A stretch of DNA of 64,000 nucleotides from an uncultured Flavobacteriaceae bacterium (lineage in GTDB: Bacteria > Bacteroidota > Bacteroidia > Flavobacteriales > Flavobacteriaceae): assembly GCA_943842245.1 (NCBI GenBank), contig CALTAJ010000002.1, positions 707,596 through 771,595 on the forward strand, read 5' to 3'. Position 1 is the first letter of the stretch. The number at the start of each line of letters is the position of its first letter. The notes under the pieces were generated by a model. That model was not told the DNA's origin. It did not search any database and saw only the letters and a program-made list of their open reading frames with translations. This document shows, piece after piece, positions 43,364 through 52,800 of the stretch. The position numbers and the translations under genes were made by a program.

Positions 43364-45721
43364 TTAGAAAAATAAAACAAAACCAAAAGATGGTAATGGT
43401 GTACTATTCCCGTCGTCTGTTGAGACCGGAACTAAAGTCCTTGGCAAGGCAATTGAACCATCATCCAATCGATTTAAACCATATTCTTCAGGAGTAGGAT
43501 TAGGTTGTGCCAAAAAGTTTTGTACTTCAAAATAAAAATTAAAAGATAAATTATTAAAATTCCACTTTTTATCAATTCTTATATCCGCCTGGTTAAATGC
43601 TGCTAATTTTAAATCACCTAACCGATTATAATCCAAGATAATTTCTGGATAAGAAAGTTTACTCAATTCTAAATCAGTAGGTACATACGGATTTTTACCT
43701 GCATATCGCCAACGAGCACTGATTTCCCAATTTCGATTGAGTTTATAACCTCCTGAAAAAGAAATTAAATGACGACTATCCCAAACCGAAGGTCGAGATA
43801 TTCCATCAATTCCAGAAAATTCACTAAAGAAGTATGTATACGCAAATACTCCATAAAAATTATTTGAAAGTTTTTGTTGAAATAAAACTTCAGCTCCACG
43901 ACTTGATCCTTCTCCTTGAGAGGTAATAGCTTCGTTGCCTAGGACTTCAAAACCACCTCCCTTATTAGCCAGAGAAACTCCATCGATTAATGAAATTGGA
44001 TAGTTTGAATATTGCTTTAAGAATCCTTCAAGAGTAATTCGAGAAGCTGCAGTTAAATTGTACTCAATTCCAGCAACATAATGATCACTTTGTGTGTATG
44101 AGGCGTTTTTATTAACGAATATATTTTCCTCTTGAAAGCCCAACATGGTATAAGTAGGAATTTTAAAATATCTCCCTAAAGAGGCATTAAATTTCCACTT
44201 TTGATCTTCCGATATCGCATATGATAAAGAAAATCTGGGAGAAATATTATCAATTAAATTAGATCCTAAAGAAAAACTATCTTCATCAGTCCTTAAACCT
44301 ATTGCAATATTTAATCGGTCATTAAAAATTTTTCTTGACCCTTTAATAAAAAAACCATATTTAATAAAGTTTAAGTTGGTCTGATAAGCAATATCATAAA
44401 ATACAAATTTGGTGTTATTTTTATAACTAGATTTTTGAATATTAAAACCTGTAGACCACTTCCATTGATCTAAATACTGGGTTGCTTGAAAACGTAATTT
44501 TGATTCCCACTCATAAGAATCATTTTGAAAAATAGTTCCAGTTTTAGTTACATTATCATTAAAACGAGTAAATACATTTTCCAAACGATTAGAACTTAAA
44601 GCAGTTGTCATAAAGCCTTTACCGTTTTTATAATTTCTTTTCCAAGATAATCCAACGGTAGTGCTCCTTTGGTTAATTATAGGAACTTGCTCCAATGTTG
44701 CTTGCTGCTCAGCATCAAATTCATCTGGAGCTTTCACAGAGAAATTATCAATTGAACCAATTCCAATAAAGGTCAAGGAGTTGTATTTATCAATTTCATG
44801 CTTAATTTTCCATTGATAATCCCAATAATCGGGGCGTATGGGCAGTCCAATCAGTTCAAATAAAAACTGAAGATAACTTCTTCTTACAGAAAATAAAAAA
44901 GTTGTTTTTGCAGGTTCAGATTTGTTTTTCCTAAATAAAGGTCCTTCTAATGTTAAACCTGCCTCACTTGCGCCAAAACGAAAATTCCCTCCAAAACCAC
45001 TAGGATCTCCATCACGCTGTTCAAAAGCTAGAACTCCAGAAAGTGGATTATCATATTCTGCACCAAATGCTGAACTGGATAAAGTTACTTCCCTAATAAA
45101 AGAAACATTGACCATACCCACTGGACCTCCCGCACTTCCTTGAGTACTAAAGTGATTAATATTTGGGATCTCAATTCCATCTAAATAATAAACTGTCTCA
45201 TTAGGTGCTCCACCACGAATAATAATATCATTTCTAAATCCTCCAATAGAAGGGGAGATCCCTGGCATACTTTGAACTACTTTAGTGATATCATTGTTTC
45301 CCCCAGGATATGTTTCAATTTCCACTACTGAAAAAGTTTGAGTTGATAATGGTGTTTCGCTTTTATTTTTAAAAGGACTTCGAACAAGAACAACTTCATC
45401 CAAATTTTCTGAAACTTCTACAAGTTCAAAAAGTAAGGGGATATTCCCAATCGACTTGACAATAACATTAAATTGAGTCTCACTTTCATAACCTAAATAA
45501 CTCGCAGTTACATTATAGGATTGTGAGGGAATATTTTGAAGTTTAAAATATCCCTCAGAATCTGTAACTGTTCCAAAAACTGAACCTTCAAGCAGTATTG
45601 TTGCTCCTTCTAAGGGAAGTTGACTTTGAATATCAAAAATACGACCACTAAGTACTCCTGAAGTTTGAGCTAAAATGGATTGACACAAAAAAAGTGATAG
45701 TAAAACATATTTATTTTTCAT
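43364..45721 (-). CDS. TonB-dependent receptor
   Basis: 785 residues from ATG at 45719-45721, which opens a good signal peptide (MKNKYVLLSLFLCQSILAQ); a longer form would add 15 residues. CarboxypepD_reg-like domain about 22-105 ('GATILLEGSVFGTVTDSEGYF'), plug about 115-230 ('VVQSMPGISPSIGGFRNDIIIRGGAPNETVYYLDGIEIP'), then the beta-barrel ending 'PSFGFVLFF'. Substrate cannot be told: no neighbour with a clear transport or catabolic role. The gene upstream on the other strand is the Rieske lipoprotein. Confidence 0.87.
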   Translation of the reverse strand: MKNKYVLLSLFLCQSILAQTSGVLSGRIFDIQSQLPLEGATILLEGSVFGTVTDSEGYFKLQNIPSQSYNVTASYLGYESETQFNVIVKSIGNIPLLFELVEVSENLDEVVLVRSPFKNKSETPLSTQTFSVVEIETYPGGNNDITKVVQSMPGISPSIGGFRNDIIIRGGAPNETVYYLDGIEIPNINHFSTQGSAGGPVGMVNVSFIREVTLSSSAFGAEYDNPLSGVLAFEQRDGDPSGFGGNFRFGASEAGLTLEGPLFRKNKSEPAKTTFLFSVRRSYLQFLFELIGLPIRPDYWDYQWKIKHEIDKYNSLTFIGIGSIDNFSVKAPDEFDAEQQATLEQVPIINQRSTTVGLSWKRNYKNGKGFMTTALSSNRLENVFTRFNDNVTKTGTIFQNDSYEWESKLRFQATQYLDQWKWSTGFNIQKSSYKNNTKFVFYDIAYQTNLNFIKYGFFIKGSRKIFNDRLNIAIGLRTDEDSFSLGSNLIDNISPRFSLSYAISEDQKWKFNASLGRYFKIPTYTMLGFQEENIFVNKNASYTQSDHYVAGIEYNLTAASRITLEGFLKQYSNYPISLIDGVSLANKGGGFEVLGNEAITSQGEGSSRGAEVLFQQKLSNNFYGVFAYTYFFSEFSGIDGISRPSVWDSRHLISFSGGYKLNRNWEISARWRYAGKNPYVPTDLELSKLSYPEIILDYNRLGDLKLAAFNQADIRIDKKWNFNNLSFNFYFEVQNFLAQPNPTPEEYGLNRLDDGSIALPRTLVPVSTDDGNSTPLPSFGFVLFF

Positions 45722-45875
45722 CTTAAAATATTTATTCAAAAAAATGTAAGAAAATGATTTCGACAAATAATAGTTTTTTCTTATTGAAAATTTATAATGT
45801 AAAAATACATCAAATGTTCAAGGGTTATGCTCTTTTAGTTTATTCGTTTTTACTTATCTTCAAACAAAAATTAGT

Positions 45876-46313
45876 ATGAAAAATAGAAGAACTTTTCTTA
45901 AAACAGCTTGTAAGCCAATTGTTCTAGCTACCCTCGGGATACCAATTTTAGAGGCTTGTTCAACAGAAGAAATATCCGAAAGTTCATCACCATCATCCAC
46001 TGCTCCAAGTGTGAATGAAAAAAAGCCATTAGTTATAAATTTAGCTGATAGCTCTTTTTCTGATCTGACCGAAATTGGTGGCTGGAAAAACTATACACAA
46101 GAAGACCTGCTTCTGGTTAGAATTAGCGATGACGAAATACGAGCATTTGATAACCGATGCCCACATCAAGGAAATCGTGACCGTTGGGAATATGATGGAA
46201 GTAATTTTACTTGCCAATATCATTTTAATACATATTCTAACAGTTGTAGTGGTTCTTTAATATGTTTTTCAACGACATTTGAGGATAATATTCTTACTGT
46301 TACTTTTAGTTAA
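45876..46313 (+). CDS. Rieske [2Fe-2S] lipoprotein with Tat-type signal
   Basis: 145 residues. The N-terminus 'MKNRRTFLKTACKPIVLATLGIPILEAC' has twin Arg and a lipobox with Cys28, so Tat export and lipid anchoring are expected. The Rieske motif is 'RCPHQGNRDRWEY...FTCQYHFN': Cys-x-His and Cys-x2-His, all four ligands present. The domain is small, similar to soluble Rieske ferredoxins. No cytochrome or partner oxidase is adjacent, so its redox partner is unknown. A Ser/Pro linker joins anchor and domain. Confidence 0.87.
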   Translation: MKNRRTFLKTACKPIVLATLGIPILEACSTEEISESSSPSSTAPSVNEKKPLVINLADSSFSDLTEIGGWKNYTQEDLLLVRISDDEIRAFDNRCPHQGNRDRWEYDGSNFTCQYHFNTYSNSCSGSLICFSTTFEDNILTVTFS

Positions 46314-46369
46314 TTTAGAGAGAGGTAGATTCAATTATCATTTATGCTTTGTGAAAGTTCACATAATAA

Positions 46370-46924
46370 TTAATTCTTTTTTTTAGAAGATTTACGTTCT
46401 ATTTTCCGTTGTTCTTTTTGTATTTTTTTTTGTTTAATAGCATTAGCTGCATTCATTTTTTCTGTTTCTTTTTGATCAAAAGCGTCACGCATTTTCTTCA
46501 AATCAGAGTTGTTTATCTGTTCCTGATCACTAGCCTGAAGAGCTTTGTCCTCGATGCTAAAATTTGCTTTCCCAGTCTGTTTACGCATAATCTCTCTAGC
46601 TGCTTTGAGATTATAATAAAATCCTGGATCTATCATTTTATTTGCAATGAAGTGTTCTTTTTTTTCCTTATCCCAGCGCACAAACATAAAACCTCCGTTG
46701 ACTGAATCTAATTTTACTCGAAATACGTGAGCATAGTTAGGTAGTGTTTGATAAATTTCAATACTCTCAGGAACATAACCTGCAACATATAGAATCTCTT
46801 CAACAAAGGCAGTTTGAGTTTGCAATGAAGGATCATCATAAATACCTTCTATTAATAAATTATCTTGAGCATATAGCGAATTAGATAATATTAATAAAAA
46901 GAAGAATCTGTTTAATTGAGTCAT
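46370..46924 (-). CDS. Hypothetical exported protein with charged C-terminus
   Basis: 184 residues. Signal peptide about 1-19 (ends NSLYAQ). The middle is a small domain ('EILYVAGYVPESIEIYQTLPNYAHVFRVKLDSVNGGFMFVRWDKEKKEHF') and the last ~75 residues are Lys/Glu-rich, predicted coiled or unfolded ('MRDAFDQKETEKMNAANAIKQKKIQKEQRKIERKSSKKKN' pattern). No family recognised. It starts 5 bases after the TonB receptor gene stops (46929), so it is probably the third gene of the 49888-46370 operon. Confidence 0.65.
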   Translation of the reverse strand: MTQLNRFFFLLILSNSLYAQDNLLIEGIYDDPSLQTQTAFVEEILYVAGYVPESIEIYQTLPNYAHVFRVKLDSVNGGFMFVRWDKEKKEHFIANKMIDPGFYYNLKAAREIMRKQTGKANFSIEDKALQASDQEQINNSDLKKMRDAFDQKETEKMNAANAIKQKKIQKEQRKIERKSSKKKN

Positions 46925-46928
46925 TTAC

Positions 46929-49343
46929 TTAATAATTAAAATTAAGTTGAATCTGAAAATTTCTACCTATTTCAGAAGAGTAAAATCGCATCCTATTTAA
47001 ATAATCACGATAGTCAGAATTTGTAATGTTTTGAATAATCAACCTTAAATTACTTCTAATATTATTTTTATTACCAATTAAAATTGAAAAAATTGCGTCT
47101 AATTTTTGAAATCCCCTTGGAGAATCACTTATATCAACTGTTTCTGAAACAAGTTTTCCATCTTCAATATAGTCAAATATAAAATTGGAGTTAGGAAATC
47201 TATTTTGCTTTGCACTTGTTTGGTGAGTAAATTCTAATGACCACTTACCCTTTAAAGGGGCGAATTTTAATTTTTGAAAAGTATTAAGAGGTGGAATTAA
47301 AATTATAGGGTTTTTATTTATTACATCTTGGGCATAGGTATAAGAGGCGCCAACATCAAACATCAGTCTTCTATTAATACTTATTGATGAGTTTATATCA
47401 ATACCTGTTAAGAATGCTTCTGTACTGTCATAGCTCCAAACCGGGAATGCTCCCCTTATAGTTTGCTTAAGTCCAGTTGGCTCAATGAAGATGTAACCAA
47501 AAGTTTTAGAAATATATGGTTCTAAAGACCAGTTATATTTTTTATCATTTTTTGAAAAGCTAAATAAGACTTTATGACTAGTCTCTGGCTCAATACTTAA
47601 GCTTCCGTATTCTATTGCAGCCATCGCATGATGCAATCCATCACTAAATAGCTCAGAAGGATTTGGTGCCCTTTGGGAGAGAATATATGACATTTTGAGT
47701 TTTAATTCATTTGAAATATTTAATGAAACACCTGTTTGAGCAGATAGGTTAAGATAATTAAACTTAGGATTAGTTAAAATTTGATTAGCGAAATCCTGAC
47801 CTGTTTCAAAACCTTGAAATAATATATTGTAATTTCTCTCATTCCAAACCGACTTATAGTAGTACTTTTTAGAATCATAAGAAACATGATCTAACCTCAA
47901 ACCCCATTCCCATAAAAATGAATTATTTTTTTGAAAATTACCTAAGAAATATATCCCTGTTTCAAATTTAATATAATCTGGAATAAGTCGTTTAACTCCA
48001 GTATCAGGAGTTGAAAAGTTATCTTGAAAAAAACCATTAATCCCCAACTCAAAATCCCAATTTTTTATATCAATCCCAGATAAACTAACATTTAAAGTGT
48101 GTGTTTTAAGCAATAAGTCAACTACTGGGATCTCTGTTCGACCTCCTCGTCTAATATCAAATTCTTTTCTCTTATTGTTTTGAAAATTATAGCCCAATTC
48201 CAACTTAGTATTGTTTTCAAATGACTTAAAATATCTTAGAGTTAATTTTTGATGTTTAGCTAATTGTTTTGGTGCCTCAATATTATATGTGAAATCATTT
48301 ATTATACTTGGTTCATTAGAATTTAAAGCATAAAACAAATCCTGAACATTACCGATATGAGATGATTTAAGTATTCCTGGTTCAAGGTTATAACTTGAAT
48401 ATTTTAAGTTCCAGCCTTTATTAATTAAATCCTTCCCAAGTTTAATAGAAAAATTAGCCTCTTTAAATCCTGAGTTAGAAAGGATATGATTAGGTGTGTT
48501 AAAATCTCCATATCTTTTACCTGTAAAATTTCCATTTATATAAAACCCATTAGAATAGTTTTTTTCCAATCTAGAACTAAACTTTCCTCCTCTTCCATTT
48601 GATTCAATATTTATACTCGATTTTCCAAAAAGTGTATCTTTTAATTTCTTTCTTTTTGAACTCAAAATAATAGATCCTGCAGATGTATCACCACCGTATT
48701 TTAGTGCTGCTGCTCCTTTGATCAGTTGAATGATATCAAAAGAATCAAAATCAATATTCGGTGCATGGTCAGGACCCCATTGCTGATCGTATTGTCTGAA
48801 ATCATCAGTTATGATTCCAACTCTGCTGCCGTACATACCATGAATTATTGGTTTACCTATTGAATTTCCAGTTTTTAAAATTGATGCTCCTGGAATATAA
48901 TTTAAAGCTTCAACGAGGGTATTACTCCCATATGAATTTATATCGCTAATATTAAGACTAACTTCCTGTATAGATTTTCTCAATTTTGAAATCTTTGAGT
49001 CGGTAACTATAATTTCATCCAATTCATTTATATGGTGCTCCAATTCTAAATTGTAAACTCTACTCTGCTTTATATTTAATTTTTTATTTATGCTTATGCA
49101 TTTAGGATGACTTATAACAAGATTATATTTTCCAGGACAAAGTCCTTTAATTTTATATGACCCGTCAAGATCGGTTTGAGAAAAAAAATTGGTGCCTTGT
49201 ATACTAACAAAGGCACCAATTAATAATGAATTATCATGTAAATCTGTAATTTCTCCTTTAAGTATTAAGTCACAAGATTGACTGTAAATAAAATTCCCAT
49301 AACTAAAAATGAGAATTAAGGATTGAATTACAAATCGAAACAC
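46929..49343 (-). CDS. TonB-dependent receptor, paired with a small lipoprotein
   Basis: 804 residues from a GTG start at 49341-49343, overlapping the TAG of the upstream lipoprotein by one base (TAGTG). Signal peptide about 1-21 (ends NFIYSQ), CarboxypepD_reg-like domain about 25-108, plug about 115-235 ('EALNYIPGASILKTGNSIGKPIIHGMYGSRVGIITDDFRQYDQQWGPDH', 'KGAAALKYGGDTSAGSIIL'), then the barrel ending 'FQIQLNFNY'. 'QQWGxDHAP' is seen in receptors like ZnuD. Zinc or a metal chelate is one option, inferred only from that motif. Confidence 0.87.
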   Translation of the reverse strand: MFRFVIQSLILIFSYGNFIYSQSCDLILKGEITDLHDNSLLIGAFVSIQGTNFFSQTDLDGSYKIKGLCPGKYNLVISHPKCISINKKLNIKQSRVYNLELEHHINELDEIIVTDSKISKLRKSIQEVSLNISDINSYGSNTLVEALNYIPGASILKTGNSIGKPIIHGMYGSRVGIITDDFRQYDQQWGPDHAPNIDFDSFDIIQLIKGAAALKYGGDTSAGSIILSSKRKKLKDTLFGKSSINIESNGRGGKFSSRLEKNYSNGFYINGNFTGKRYGDFNTPNHILSNSGFKEANFSIKLGKDLINKGWNLKYSSYNLEPGILKSSHIGNVQDLFYALNSNEPSIINDFTYNIEAPKQLAKHQKLTLRYFKSFENNTKLELGYNFQNNKRKEFDIRRGGRTEIPVVDLLLKTHTLNVSLSGIDIKNWDFELGINGFFQDNFSTPDTGVKRLIPDYIKFETGIYFLGNFQKNNSFLWEWGLRLDHVSYDSKKYYYKSVWNERNYNILFQGFETGQDFANQILTNPKFNYLNLSAQTGVSLNISNELKLKMSYILSQRAPNPSELFSDGLHHAMAAIEYGSLSIEPETSHKVLFSFSKNDKKYNWSLEPYISKTFGYIFIEPTGLKQTIRGAFPVWSYDSTEAFLTGIDINSSISINRRLMFDVGASYTYAQDVINKNPIILIPPLNTFQKLKFAPLKGKWSLEFTHQTSAKQNRFPNSNFIFDYIEDGKLVSETVDISDSPRGFQKLDAIFSILIGNKNNIRSNLRLIIQNITNSDYRDYLNRMRFYSSEIGRNFQIQLNFNY

Positions 49344-49888
49344 TAATCCGTGATTGAGACTGGTATATCTATTGAGACATCATTAAATCCTCCAAACCCT
49401 TCTCGATTAGTTGCATTAAAGTTTGTAGGTTGATGTATTAAATAAACTCTAACTATTCCAGATCCAGTTGAACTTGCGTTCCAAACACTTTTGAGTAAAA
49501 CACCCCTAGAGCCAACTTTGGTGTCATTATTAGCTGAAGTAACATCAACAGAAACATCTGCAAATTCAAAAAATACTTGATGTTCATCTGCTTCATCTAT
49601 TATTTCAAGTGTAACATCTTCAATATCGGTAGGATCACTTCTATTTTCAAAAGATAGTCCAACACTATAATTAGAATTTGCTTTTAAATTAATTGTTTCC
49701 ATGTTTGTCTCGCTTAAATCCCAATCAATAGTTTGTAAGCTGCCATCAGGTGAAGTAACACTAATAACAACATTAGAGATGAACTCTTCTTCATTTATCC
49801 CATCAGGATCGTCTTTACTACAAGAATAAATTAAGATTGTCAATAAAGGCAAGTAAAGTAAGGAAGCTTTTTTTAAGAAATTTTTCAT
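49343..49888 (-). CDS. Lipoprotein of a lipoprotein/TonB-receptor pair
   Basis: 181 residues. Lipobox 'LTILIYSCSKDD' with Cys23 and an acidic start to the mature part. The rest is beta-rich ('VVISVTSPDGSLQTIDWDLSETNMETINLKANSNYSVGLSFEN...', 'DEADEHQVFFEFADVSVDV', 'GIVRVYLIHQPTNFNATNREG'), a pattern I associate with 'type 1 periplasmic binding fold' proteins beside TonB receptors in Bacteroidota. It probably presents a ligand to the receptor that follows. Operon promoter at 49939-49971. Confidence 0.75.
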   Translation of the reverse strand: MKNFLKKASLLYLPLLTILIYSCSKDDPDGINEEEFISNVVISVTSPDGSLQTIDWDLSETNMETINLKANSNYSVGLSFENRSDPTDIEDVTLEIIDEADEHQVFFEFADVSVDVTSANNDTKVGSRGVLLKSVWNASSTGSGIVRVYLIHQPTNFNATNREGFGGFNDVSIDIPVSITD

Positions 49889-49938
49889 GTTAATTTTTCT
49901 ATTTGAGTGATTTAAAATGTATTAATGCAACTGAGTCG

Positions 49939-49971
49939 CAAATATAGAATCTTATCTCAAGAAAATCAAAA
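49939..49971 (-). promoter_or_regulatory. Promoter of the lipoprotein/TonB-receptor operon
   Basis: On the minus strand TTTTG (49971-49967), a 20-base spacer and TATATTTG (49946-49939), a full -33/-7 match. The -7 box ends 51 bases before the ATG at 49888. The -33 element lies in an inverted repeat (49962-49992). Confidence 0.75.
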
Positions 49972-49992
49972 GTTTGATTGTTTTTTGATTTT
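49962..49992. promoter_or_regulatory. Inverted repeat over the -33 element
   Basis: AAAATCAAAA-N11-TTTTGATTTT with perfect 10-base arms; an inner TTTGATT also pairs with the left arm. It overlaps the promoter of the 49888-46370 operon, so it may be the site of a repressor (metal regulator likely). Low complexity, so the support is moderate. Confidence 0.45.
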
Positions 49993-50145
49993 AAATATGA
50001 AATCTGAGCTAAATGTCTTAGGCAATATTTGTTGAAAAGACAAGTAATATTCTAGTTTAAACTATTAAGGAAAAATTAGAAATATCTCTAAAAAGATAAC
50101 TAATCCATTGGTAAAAAAGGATGTACATTTTTAGTTTTATTCAAA

Positions 50146-50874
50146 TTAAAGACGTCTAATTTTGATATTTTTATATGAAATTACTCCTGGGTGATCCTGA
50201 AGGCTTAAATGACCTTCTTTATATTTTGCAAAGCTAGGTATATCTTTAAATTTACTATTACTAATCATAGCATCCCATTCTGGACCTGACAAAGGAAAAC
50301 GATTAATTTCAATTTCATTTAATATAACCACAGCTTCATTTTTATTGTGGTCAACCGTTATATGATATTTGTTCCATGAGCCAGCTGGATTAGAAACAAT
50401 TTCACTTGGAGCTGACATGTCATATAATGCACCGACAGTATTGCGCTGATGCTGTGGATCGTTTCTATATACTTCAGCATCAAGGATTTGAATTTCTGGA
50501 CCAGTTAGATACGGATGTTCATATTGTAAATCTTCACTTACACCCCACATAAATCCACTGTTCGAATTTGCAAATAATTTCCATTCAAAAGTTATTTCGA
50601 AACTTGAATAAACTGAGTCCGTCAGAAGACTTTTATTACCTTCTCCTTTTGCATTTGATTCATCAAATGTAAAAACACCATCTTCAACTGTCCAGCCACT
50701 TTTAGTTTTTGACTCATTTTGGAAAATATGCCATCCATCGAAGCTGTTTTTTTTAGATAATGTTTCCCACCCTTTAAGAGTCTTGGATTCAGCTTCTTCA
50801 GCTTCTTTTTTCGGCATTTCTTGACAACTGAAGAGGGTTAATAATGATAATATTAACGAGATATTTTTATTCAT
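50146..50874 (-). CDS. DUF1080 lipoprotein (3-keto-glycoside hydrolase family)
   Basis: 242 residues. Lipobox 'LLTLFSCQEM' with Cys17. The mature part is one DUF1080 concanavalin-like domain: 'WETLSKKNSFDGWHIFQN', 'GWTVEDGVFTFDES', 'FEITFEWKLFANSNSGFMWGV', 'YEHPYLTGPEIQILDAE', 'HQRNTVGALYDMSAP', 'WNKYHITVDHNKNEAVVILN'. DUF1080 proteins include hydrolases of 3-ketodisaccharides/glycosides. Often found with sugar isomerase/epimerases, as the two near here. It stands alone in a 50-kb region of mixed carbon use genes. Confidence 0.87.
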   Translation of the reverse strand: MNKNISLILSLLTLFSCQEMPKKEAEEAESKTLKGWETLSKKNSFDGWHIFQNESKTKSGWTVEDGVFTFDESNAKGEGNKSLLTDSVYSSFEITFEWKLFANSNSGFMWGVSEDLQYEHPYLTGPEIQILDAEVYRNDPQHQRNTVGALYDMSAPSEIVSNPAGSWNKYHITVDHNKNEAVVILNEIEINRFPLSGPEWDAMISNSKFKDIPSFAKYKEGHLSLQDHPGVISYKNIKIRRL

Positions 50875-50993
50875 GATTTCTATGCTTTTATCAAAAATAA
50901 TAATTTCTTATTAATGTAAACCTGATCTATATTTTAGATTTTTTCAATAAGTTACATTGACCGCATAACTTTTCTTCGAATCATATTATATTA

Positions 50994-51947
50994 CTACAAT
51001 TTCCGAGCTTTAAGTTTTTCTGTTAGTTTCGGTATTACTTCAAAAGCATCGCCTACAATACCATAATCTGCAGCTTTGAAAAATGGTGCTTCAGGATCAC
51101 TATTGATAACGACCTTAACTTTTGAAGAATTAATTCCAGCAAGATGTTGTATTGCACCTGAAACACCAATTGCTATATATAGATTTGAAGCCACAGGCTT
51201 TCCAGTTTGTCCAACATGTTCACTATGCGATCTCCAACCCATATCTGATACAGGTTTTGAGCAAGCTGTAGCAGCCCCTAAGACTTCAGCTAAATCCTCA
51301 ATTAAATGCCAATTTTCAGGACCTTTTAAGCCTCGTCCTCCAGAAACAACTATGTCAGCGTCAGCTATACTTACCTTGTCTGAAGCTTTATCGAGTGAGC
51401 TAACTTTTAGACTGCTTGATGAAACTGCATAGGTCTCATTTAAAACTTCCATAGTCCCTAATTTTTCTTTTAACCCGAAAGAATTCGAGGATAAAGAAAT
51501 CACAGTAAGTTTTTTTTCACTTTGAGTTTCATTAAATGCTTTGTTTGTAAAACAAGATCGTTTTACACTTAGAGGTTCATATTTTGAAGGTAATTCTACA
51601 ACGTTAGAGATATAAGCTGCATCAATTTTAGCCGATAGTATAGGACCTAAATAGCGACCGTCAGCTGAAGCGCTTACAATCACAATACTTGTATTTTCTT
51701 TATCTACAATTGATGAGATATTTGAACTATATCGTTCTACATCAAAATAAGAATCTCCTTGAGTATCAATATTATATAATTGATCTAGTCCGTAAAGTTC
51801 TAATACTTGAATATCTTTTATATTAAATCCTACACCAATAAGTTTAAGCCCCTGATCATCTGCAATCGAACGGCCATAGGAGGCCACTTCTAAACCTGCT
51901 TTTTTAATTACACCATCTTGTGATTCTATATATACTATTACTGCCAT
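50994..51947 (-). CDS. etfA: Electron transfer flavoprotein alpha subunit
   Basis: 317 residues. The alpha subunit holds the FAD; ETF carries electrons from acyl-CoA dehydrogenases to the respiratory chain. The FAD signature is in the C-terminal half: 'VVSGGRGLKGPENW', 'AATACSKPVSDMGWRSHSEHVGQTGKPVASNLYIAIGVSGAIQHLAG', 'INSDPEAPFFKAADYGIVGD'. It starts 12 bases after etfB stops. Expected to work with the fadB-fadA genes; the shared operator upstream of etfB supports this. Confidence 0.95.
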   Translation of the reverse strand: MAVIVYIESQDGVIKKAGLEVASYGRSIADDQGLKLIGVGFNIKDIQVLELYGLDQLYNIDTQGDSYFDVERYSSNISSIVDKENTSIVIVSASADGRYLGPILSAKIDAAYISNVVELPSKYEPLSVKRSCFTNKAFNETQSEKKLTVISLSSNSFGLKEKLGTMEVLNETYAVSSSSLKVSSLDKASDKVSIADADIVVSGGRGLKGPENWHLIEDLAEVLGAATACSKPVSDMGWRSHSEHVGQTGKPVASNLYIAIGVSGAIQHLAGINSSKVKVVINSDPEAPFFKAADYGIVGDAFEVIPKLTEKLKARKL

Positions 51948-51959
51948 TTTGTTTTTTAT

Positions 51960-52706
51960 TTAAAGTACTTTAGCTTCGTTTTCCAATAAATCTATTAGTC
52001 CATCTATATCCTCTGCATCCACTAATTTTACTGGTCCTTTTTCAGCTGGTTTTTCAAAGTTTTGAACCAATGTAAAACAAGTTGTATTAGCAGGAGAAAG
52101 TATTTCTAATGGTTTTTGTCGTGCTTGCATAATTCCACGCATATTAGGAATAATAAGATCTTTTTCCTCCACTAACCCCTTTTGAGCACCTATAACTATT
52201 GGAAGGGAAGCTGTTAAATTTTCTTTTCCCCCATCAATTTCTCTTTGTAAATTTAAATTACTGCCATCTAATTCCAATTGAATACAATTCGCCAAATAAG
52301 GTATTTTTAGTATTGTAGCTAAGATGCCACCAACCATACCACCGTTATAATCAATTGATTCTCTACCAGTGATAATTAGGTCATACTTTGTTTTTTCACA
52401 TAAAGAAGCCAAACACGAAGCTACTTGAAAACCATCTTGAGGTTTAACATCTATTCTAATAGCCTGGTCAGCTCCAATTGCAAGGCACTTTCTTAAAATT
52501 GGTTCACAACTGGAATCTCCTACTGTTACTACAGTAACTTTAGCCCCTAATTTTTGTTGAAGCCAAATGGCTCGAGTTAATCCAAATTCATCATTGGGAT
52601 TAATAATAAATTGAACCCCTTGAGTATCAAAAATAGTGTTGTTATCCTTGAAATTTATTTTTGAAGTAGTATCAGGTACGTTACTTATACAGACTAAAAT
52701 GTTCAT
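51960..52706 (-). CDS. etfB: Electron transfer flavoprotein beta subunit
   Basis: 248 residues. Family marks: 'ILVCISNVPDT', 'INPNDEFGLTRAIWLQQKLGAKVTVVTVGDSSCEPILRKCLAIGADQAIRI' and the ETF beta signature 'GRESIDYNGGMVGGILA', 'LPIVIGAQKGLVEEKDLIIPNMRGIMQARQKPL'. First gene of etfB-etfA. The palindrome at 52731-52759 begins 24 bases before its ATG. Confidence 0.95.
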   Translation of the reverse strand: MNILVCISNVPDTTSKINFKDNNTIFDTQGVQFIINPNDEFGLTRAIWLQQKLGAKVTVVTVGDSSCEPILRKCLAIGADQAIRIDVKPQDGFQVASCLASLCEKTKYDLIITGRESIDYNGGMVGGILATILKIPYLANCIQLELDGSNLNLQREIDGGKENLTASLPIVIGAQKGLVEEKDLIIPNMRGIMQARQKPLEILSPANTTCFTLVQNFEKPAEKGPVKLVDAEDIDGLIDLLENEAKVL

Positions 52707-52730
52707 GCAAATATTTTGTACGAATTTAAA

Positions 52731-52759
52731 TAAAAAAATGACACAGTGTCATTTTTTTA
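52731..52759. promoter_or_regulatory. Palindromic operator before etfB
   Basis: A perfect inverted repeat with 14-base arms around a central A: TAAAAAAATGACAC-A-GTGTCATTTTTTTA. The core TGACAC-N-GTGTCA is the same as in the fadB/SCP2 operator. It is 24 bases from the etfB start, between xylA and etfB. A TetR-type site is inferred. Confidence 0.75.
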
Positions 52760-52800
52760 AAAAACTTATTTCAATACCTTTTAGACATTTTAAAAATGAG

